A stretch of DNA of 64,000 bases. It comes from Arcuatula senhousia. Lineage: Eukaryota > Mollusca > Bivalvia > Mytilida > Mytilidae. The stretch is taken from the NCBI GenBank assembly GCA_963971305.1, contig OZ020308.1:25697275-25761274 (forward strand), read 5' to 3'. Of the stretch, positions 63,298-64,000 are shown piece by piece. The notes under the pieces were generated by a model. The model saw nothing but the letters and a program-made list of their open reading frames with translations. It searched no databases and was not told the DNA's origin. Numbering within the stretch: position 1 is the first letter of the stretch; the number at the start of each line of letters is the position of its first letter. Made by a program: the position numbers and the translations under genes.

Positions 63298-64000
63298 CTA
63301 GCTGAGTTGTAGTTTCAGCAGTTCCTCTTCTTCCACACGCAGTTCAATATAGTCTTCGCTTGGTACAGAGATGAAGCACTCCTTGTATGAGTCTAGTAGT
63401 AGTAGTTTCGTTATTACTAGGCTGACTGTCTTTCCAGGGTGAACCCCTTCGTTATTTAGATAGGTTCTCACGCTGTGCCTAACTCGTTTGTACTTCTTCT
63501 TACCACCTCTGGTTCTGAAGTAGAACTGGCTAGTTTTTATAGGTTCTGTTCCTGCTGTTTTGTTCAGGAGCCAGATACGTTTGTTTAACTCTCGCAACTG
63601 TTCTGTAAGGCAGATGTCTTCTTCTTTGTAGGCGGCTCTCTCCTTTGGTCCAATACGGTGTTTGTTTAAGTGTTTCAGGTTCCACTTTTCTACTGAAATC
63701 AGGGGGAGGTCGACTATTTTGAGTAACACGTCACTTCCGTATTTTTCCAGGTATCTACCAATTCTTTTATACTCTTTAATGATGTTATCGACAGTGGTGT
63801 TGTCTTTGCTTCGGAGGCGAATTTCTCTACCTTGTTTACATGTAATGTCACATGTACCTGCCCACAGATAGATGATGATTTTATTGTGTCTTTTTAGGGC
63901 TTTCTCTGTTCTCTGTCTAATGATATCTGTGAGTTGTTTCGTGTTTAGTCCTGATTGGCACCAGTGTTCGAATGGTAGTTTGTAGTCTTGGCAGTTGTTC
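63298..64000 (-). CDS. LINE ORF1, 3' part (runs off the window)
   Basis: Open without interruption from the window edge to TAG 63298-63300, only seven bases before the ORF2 ATG, a tight dicistronic layout. The visible 233 residues include FEHWCQSGLNTKQLTDIIRQ, HNKIIIYLWAGTCDITCKQG, a Lys/Arg-rich centre (FRTRGGKKKYKRVRHSVRTY) and an acidic end (RVEEEELLKL). The YLWAGTCDIT part could be a GxxD block like that of SGNH-hydrolase (esterase) ORF1 proteins of CR1-like LINEs, but this is weak. GTG at 63727-63729 is an internal Val, not the start, which lies beyond 64000. Confidence 0.75.
   Translation of the reverse strand, partial: NNCQDYKLPFEHWCQSGLNTKQLTDIIRQRTEKALKRHNKIIIYLWAGTCDITCKQGREIRLRSKDNTTVDNIIKEYKRIGRYLEKYGSDVLLKIVDLPLISVEKWNLKHLNKHRIGPKERAAYKEEDICLTEQLRELNKRIWLLNKTAGTEPIKTSQFYFRTRGGKKKYKRVRHSVRTYLNNEGVHPGKTVSLVITKLLLLDSYKECFISVPSEDYIELRVEEEELLKLQLS

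Noticed and set aside
63662..63871. 69-codon plus ORF
   Set aside because: Antisense of the open LINE ORF1 frame.

Overview
This is nuclear DNA from an invertebrate animal, most likely a bivalve mollusc and probably a mussel (Mytilus type). It is AT-rich, gene-poor and full of introns and dispersed repeats. Reverse-transcriptase relics and short inverted-repeat transposons occur throughout. The species call is an inference from the repeat style (for example the 'cctgacgcgcgtttcgtcta' repeat) and from the host gene; no search was possible.

Host genes. (1) A complete five-exon TEX261/SVP26-family gene on the minus strand (coding exons 17719-17788, 17051-17130, 15540-15693, 13496-13563, 12957-13190). 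It encodes 201 residues and all splice phases agree. Its third intron holds a 146-bp tandem array in which four successive units carry a perfect estrogen-response-element palindrome. (2) A minus-strand terminal exon (53594-54331) of a leucine-rich-repeat protein resembling the LRRC14/PRAME group. (3) A small minus-strand locus at 41480-42721 whose middle exon encodes a convincing BH3 motif, so it is a candidate BH3-only apoptosis protein. A 119-codon hypothetical ORF lies in the next exon.

Retroelements. The right end (59.6-64.0 kb, minus) is a nearly full-length APE-type LINE. ORF1 runs off the window. ORF2 has a 2A-like peptide, a PHD finger, an endonuclease and a reverse transcriptase, broken by one frameshift and one stop. 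A 5'-truncated L2/CR1-like LINE lies at 22863-23762. Several Penelope-like RT copies or tails occur at 18.3, 21.6-22.1, 29.8-30.9, 31.9-32.5, 32.8-33.9 and 54.4 kb. A decayed gag-like fragment lies at 9464-9750.

DNA elements and repeats. I could delimit several short non-autonomous elements by inverted ends plus target duplications: 760-1027 (TAA), 22222-22304 (9 bp), 24360-24819 (9 bp), 24960-25525 (TA), 34302-35813 (7 bp), 47794-48172 (TTAA). The 22.7-26.0 kb stretch is a nest of insertions up to three levels deep. A 2.4-kb near-palindrome fills 26114-28560. Two tandem duplications fill 3761-7203. A ~150-bp repeat family occurs at least nine times. The rest is intergenic or intronic sequence in which I see no gene.
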